From Stenotrophomonas sp. (GTDB lineage Bacteria > Pseudomonadota > Gammaproteobacteria > Xanthomonadales > Xanthomonadaceae), in the NCBI GenBank assembly GCA_003484865.1, contig DMZT01000478.1:1-10386 (forward strand): a stretch of 10,386 bases of DNA, given 5' to 3'. Every line of letters starts with the position of its first letter. Position 1 is the stretch's first letter. The notes below the pieces were generated by a model that was not told the DNA's origin, ran no database searches, and saw only the letters and a list, made by a program, of their open reading frames with translations. Below, piece after piece: positions 7,331 to 10,386 of the stretch. A program made the position numbers and the translations under genes.

Positions 7331-7538
7331 CGCGTTGTTCCTCGGGTTGGAATAAGGCTGCGGGCAGTGCCTGCCCATGCCTCGACCATACGCCGCGAAA
7401 ACGTTACAGAACGTGCACAGCGTGCTCCGCAACAATCCTTCCCATCGCTGCAACGCACCTGCGCCTATGCTCGGGGTCGTACGCCTGCCTCCCTTCTTTC
7501 AGCGGCCGATGGCGGTCGCCCTCCCCCAAGGTAAACCC
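7331..7538. promoter_or_regulatory. Divergent promoter region between the SDR and the alkene reductase
   Basis: 208 bp that must carry promoters for both genes. A 6-bp inverted repeat, GGGCAG-TGC-CTGCCC, is at 7362-7376, in what would be the SDR leader. GCAC-AGC-GTGC is at 7415-7425. On the minus strand TTGCGG (7427-7432) and TGTAAC (7403-7408), with 18 nt between, form a weak sigma-70 candidate for the SDR; the GCAC palindrome falls inside its spacer. I found no convincing plus-strand promoter. The alkene reductase has AAGG upstream of its start as ribosome binding site. Confidence 0.45.
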
Positions 7539-8633
7539 ATGACAGACTCCAATGACGGCCAGTTGTTCTCCCCCACCCGTCTGGGGGCCATCGACGTCGC
7601 CAACCGCGTCGCGATGGCACCGCTGACACGCAACCGCGCGATCCACGACCGCATCCCCAATCCGCTCGCCATCCAGTACTACGAGCAGCGCGCCAGCGCC
7701 GGCCTGATCATCGCCGAGGCCACCCAGATCAGCCCGATGGGCCAGGGCTATCTCGACACGCCCGGCATCTACAGCCAGGCCCAGATCGACGCCTGGAAAA
7801 AAGTTACCGATGCCGTCCACGCGCGCGGCGGAAAGATCGTGCTGCAGTTGTGGCATGTCGGCCGTATCTCGCATACCAGCCTTCTGCCGGAGGGCGAAGT
7901 CCCGGTGGCACCGAGTGCACTGCGCGCCAATGCCAAGACCTTCACCGCCGAGGGCTTTGAAGATGTCTCCGAGCCCCGCGCCCTGCGCCTGGATGAGATT
8001 CCCGGCCTGATCCAGGACTTCCGCCAGGCCGCGCGCAACGCGATCACCGCCGGCTTCGATGGCGTGGAAGTGCATGCCGCCAACGGCTACCTGATCGATC
8101 AGTTCCTGCGCGATGGCAGTAACCAGCGCACCGACGACTACGGTGGCAGCATCGAGAACCGCACCCGTCTGCTGGAGGAAGTGGTCCGCGCGATCGTCTC
8201 GGAAATCGGCGCCGACCGCACCGGTGTGCGCCTGTCGCCGGTGACACCGGCCAACGACGCTGCCGATTCCAACCCGCAGCCGCTGTTCGAACGCGCCGTC
8301 GAACGCCTGGATGCCATCGGCCCGCTGGCCTTCATCCATGTGATCGAAGGGGCGACCGGTGGCCCGCGTGACAACATCGCCTTCGACTACGCCGCCCTGC
8401 GCGCCAAGTTCAAGGGGGCCTGGATCGCCAACAACGGCTATGACCAGGCACGCGCGGAAGCGGCCGTGGCGTCGGGCTATGCCGACATGATCGCGTTCGG
8501 CCGCCCCTTCATCGCCAACCCGGATCTGGTCGAACGCTTCCGTCTCGGCGTAGCGCTGTCCGACCTGGACCAGGACACGCTGTACGGCGGCGGTGCGCAC
8601 GGCTATACCGACTACCCCAGCGTTTCAGGCTGA
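7539..8633 (+). CDS. Old Yellow Enzyme-family alkene reductase (FMN)
   Basis: 364 aa, the length of NemA/PETN reductase-type enzymes (about 365). It uses NAD(P)H and bound FMN to reduce activated C=C bonds of enones or nitro compounds in the cytoplasm. Visible marks are NRVAMAPLTRNRA at 22-34 (Thr30 near the flavin N5), QLWHVGRISH (103-112), the substrate-binding HAANGYLIDQFL at 179-190 with His179, Asn182 and Tyr184, GGSIENRTRL (202-211), and the FMN-phosphate loop FGRPFIANPDL (320-330). The His/Asn pair is the OYE1- or morphinone-reductase-like variant rather than the His/His pair of PETN reductase. The ATG at 7539 is chosen because AAGG precedes it and the N-terminus (LFSP) fits the family. 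The 54-residue in-frame extension from 7377 is not family-like. It is divergent from the SDR. Confidence 0.94.
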   Translation: MTDSNDGQLFSPTRLGAIDVANRVAMAPLTRNRAIHDRIPNPLAIQYYEQRASAGLIIAEATQISPMGQGYLDTPGIYSQAQIDAWKKVTDAVHARGGKIVLQLWHVGRISHTSLLPEGEVPVAPSALRANAKTFTAEGFEDVSEPRALRLDEIPGLIQDFRQAARNAITAGFDGVEVHAANGYLIDQFLRDGSNQRTDDYGGSIENRTRLLEEVVRAIVSEIGADRTGVRLSPVTPANDAADSNPQPLFERAVERLDAIGPLAFIHVIEGATGGPRDNIAFDYAALRAKFKGAWIANNGYDQARAEAAVASGYADMIAFGRPFIANPDLVERFRLGVALSDLDQDTLYGGGAHGYTDYPSVSG

Positions 8634-8644
8634 TCCGCGCGCGG

Positions 8645-10386
8645 TTACGGGTCGCGCATCGCATCGGTCACATCGCCGCCGGCAAGCACCGGCAGCAGCG
8701 CCCGGGGCAGCGTGCAGGGGCGCGTGGGCACACTGTCCACCCGCCACCCGCGCCCGAGCAGGATGCCCTTCCCCTTCGAGGGCGGGCCATTGCCGGGTGC
8801 CGGACAGCTGATGTCACTGAGCAGCACCTGTCCGTCGCGATCCAGCCATTGCTGGACGAAGTACTCACCCTCGGCAAAGCGCATGGTGCCGAGATTCAAC
8901 AGCGTCAGCGGCTGACTCTCCACGCCCCCTTGCCAGGTGGACTGCAGTTCCACGCCGCTGAACAGCAGGCGTCGTCGCAGCAGCACCTGATGGTTGGCAT
9001 CCAGCAGGACCAGTTCCTCATCGCCCCCGTCCAGATAGCGGCGCGTCCAGGTGCGGTCCGCGCCCCAGGGCAGGATATCGAAGCTCTCCGGCGGCGCCGG
9101 TTCGCTGCCATCGGCCAGCATCATGCCCAGCTTTCCGTCCCGGCGGAATACCACCCGGCTACCGTCCATGCGCACCACATCGTCGACGGGACGACCCACG
9201 ATACGGCCACGCTCGAGGTTGTACAGGTGCTTGACGCCGGCGGCCTGCTCCCGGAGCAGCAGCAACGGCGGGGTGACGTGGTTTTCGTCGATGGCCATGT
9301 CGGCAGGCACCGTGTAGGCCGTGCGTCCATCCCACCACAGGCGCGGTGAAGATTCGCTGCCAAACCTGCCGAGCAATCCAGTGCCGACGGCGTCGAACCG
9401 GGTCACGTCTGAAGGCGCGAACACGACCTCGCCATGGCAGTCCAGCACCGCTGCGGTCTCGGTCTGGGTGGGATGGCGCACGCGCCACGGCGGTGCCTGC
9501 CGCTGTTCGGCATCGGGTTCGTCGAGCACCGCTGCCAGCGCGGCCGGGGCGGCGGTGGGCGGGTGGGCGCCCTCCTTGTCCAGCACCTGCCAGCGGCCAC
9601 CGCAGTAGTCCAGGCGGACGGTGCCACGCTGCGCGGCAAAGTGTCCGTCGGCCATCAGCCAGCCGGGCTCAGGCGTGTCGTCGGCGCTGCCGGTAGCGTG
9701 CCGATAGACCTGCTCGGGCCAGTCGCGCCGGCCTGCGGTACCGCCGTACTGTCGGTAGCGGGGATACAGGCCATCCTGCCGATAGCGGGCGATGTCCGTC
9801 GTCCTGCCCTGTGCATCCACCCGCCGCCACAGCTCGCCCTGACGCAGCCACCAGCCACCGTCGCTAACCGGCAACAGCGCGTCGATGTCATCGGAAAACA
9901 CCGTCGTGCCGTTTTCATCCCGCACCTCGCAGTGCTCAGGCACCTGGACACTGCACGCAACATACACGTGGCGGCCGGCGAAGGGCCCGGCCACCCACTG
10001 GACCTGTCGCTCGTCCAGTTCCATGACCGGGCGCCCCTGCAGGTCATGGAAGCGCAGCGGACCACTGCGCGCGTTCCACAGCACGCGATCGGGTACCGCC
10101 AACGGCAGCCATTCGCCATCCTTCAGTGCCGGCAGGCGCACCTGCCCCAGCGCATCCACCACACCCCGGCCACCGACCGCCTCACCATCCGTCTGGATGA
10201 ACGCCTCCCACACAGGATCACCGGGTGGGGCCTGCCGCAGCACGAACCGTTCGTGATACTCGGTGTAGCCGCGGTCCTCACGCAGCAGGCGTCCTGCATC
10301 GTCGTACCACTGCTGCGGCGTAGTGGGGCCCTGCGCGCGCATCCAGCGGTCGGCGGACAGCCGATGCATGCGCGCACCATTGGGGG
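8645..10386 (-). CDS. Large WG-repeat-like protein of unknown function, probably 5'-truncated by the window
   Basis: At least 579 codons are open to the window edge. The first ATG at 10369 has no ribosome binding site, and the frame continues upstream (NGAR before the Met), so the real start is probably outside. I do not recognise a named family. The chain is a succession of short beta-strand units built on hydrophobic-D-x-x-G-x-hydrophobic, for example (numbered from the 10369 Met) YDDAGRLL 22-29, VDALGQVRL 71-79, FHDLQGRPV 107-115, VRDENGTTVF 149-158, VDAQGRTTD 184-192, VLDCHGEVVF 308-317, LLDANHQVLL 455-464 and WLDRDGQVLL 508-517. This resembles WG-repeat or beta-propeller-like proteins, and possibly YD repeats in the first unit. 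No transmembrane segment or enzyme motif is seen. It faces the alkene reductase with 11 nt between stop codons. Confidence 0.7.
   Translation of the reverse strand, partial: PNGARMHRLSADRWMRAQGPTTPQQWYDDAGRLLREDRGYTEYHERFVLRQAPPGDPVWEAFIQTDGEAVGGRGVVDALGQVRLPALKDGEWLPLAVPDRVLWNARSGPLRFHDLQGRPVMELDERQVQWVAGPFAGRHVYVACSVQVPEHCEVRDENGTTVFSDDIDALLPVSDGGWWLRQGELWRRVDAQGRTTDIARYRQDGLYPRYRQYGGTAGRRDWPEQVYRHATGSADDTPEPGWLMADGHFAAQRGTVRLDYCGGRWQVLDKEGAHPPTAAPAALAAVLDEPDAEQRQAPPWRVRHPTQTETAAVLDCHGEVVFAPSDVTRFDAVGTGLLGRFGSESSPRLWWDGRTAYTVPADMAIDENHVTPPLLLLREQAAGVKHLYNLERGRIVGRPVDDVVRMDGSRVVFRRDGKLGMMLADGSEPAPPESFDILPWGADRTWTRRYLDGGDEELVLLDANHQVLLRRRLLFSGVELQSTWQGGVESQPLTLLNLGTMRFAEGEYFVQQWLDRDGQVLLSDISCPAPGNGPPSKGKGILLGRGWRVDSVPTRPCTLPRALLPVLAGGDVTDAMRDP

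Noticed and set aside
7331..7453. N-terminal extension of the SDR
   Set aside because: The 41 added residues are not SDR-like. The start at 7330 has a good GAGGAA site and places the TGxxxGIG motif at the usual position.
7377..7538. N-terminal extension of the alkene reductase
   Set aside because: It is in frame but has no ribosome binding site. The sequence is unlike the family N-terminus, and the ATG at 7539 gives normal length and has AAGG before it.
7404..8600. Minus-strand open frame of 398 codons opposite the alkene reductase
   Set aside because: It is a shadow of the well-supported plus-strand gene and contains no domain.
1..10386. CRISPR array, tRNA, insertion sequence, prophage or other mobile gene cluster
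   Set aside because: There are no regularly spaced repeats, cloverleaf sequences, transposase or phage genes. Apart from the edge palindrome the window is ordinary chromosomal coding sequence.

Overview
The window is high-GC, densely coded bacterial DNA. It looks like chromosome of a Xanthomonadaceae gammaproteobacterium, most likely Stenotrophomonas. Three things support this: the gene content, the strong GC bias at third positions (which produces many long antisense ORFs), and a small GTAG-headed palindrome at the left edge that looks like a SMAG (Stenotrophomonas REP) element. I see no tRNA, rRNA, CRISPR array, insertion sequence or phage gene.

Left half (1-5582, all minus strand): a complete lactate-utilisation operon read in the order lldP (lactate permease), lldR (GntR/FadR-type regulator), lldD (FMN L-lactate dehydrogenase) and dld (FAD quinone-linked D-lactate dehydrogenase). 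The genes are tightly packed: lldR-lldD are 3 nt apart and lldD-dld share an ATGA overlap. The permease takes up lactate. The two dehydrogenases oxidise the L and D isomers to pyruvate and pass electrons to the quinone pool. LldR presumably represses the operon until lactate is present. The 185-bp region upstream of lldP holds two near-identical TTGGTAGTACCA operators 97 bp apart, a different palindrome between them, a plausible promoter overlapping the proximal operator, and a strongly structured 5' leader. Another strong hairpin separates lldP from lldR. The SMAG-like hairpin begins in the dld stop codon and probably ends the transcript.

Middle (5583-7540): a two-gene minus-strand unit, a short MgtC/SapB-type membrane protein followed by a VOC/glyoxalase-fold protein with an ATGA overlap. 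Upstream of it is a classical SDR oxidoreductase ending in a hairpin terminator. The SDR is divergent from an Old Yellow Enzyme-family alkene reductase on the plus strand. The two redox genes share a 208-bp intergenic region and may be co-regulated.

Right end (8645-10386, minus strand): a large protein that I do not recognise with certainty. It is built from many D-x-x-G beta-hairpin-like units, similar to WG-repeat proteins. Its reading frame is open to the window edge, so its 5' end is probably missing. It converges on the alkene reductase with only 11 nt between the stop codons.

Most of the window is ordinary metabolic sequence. The less routine signals are regulatory: the lld control region, the intra-operon hairpin, and the repeat that overlaps the dld stop codon.
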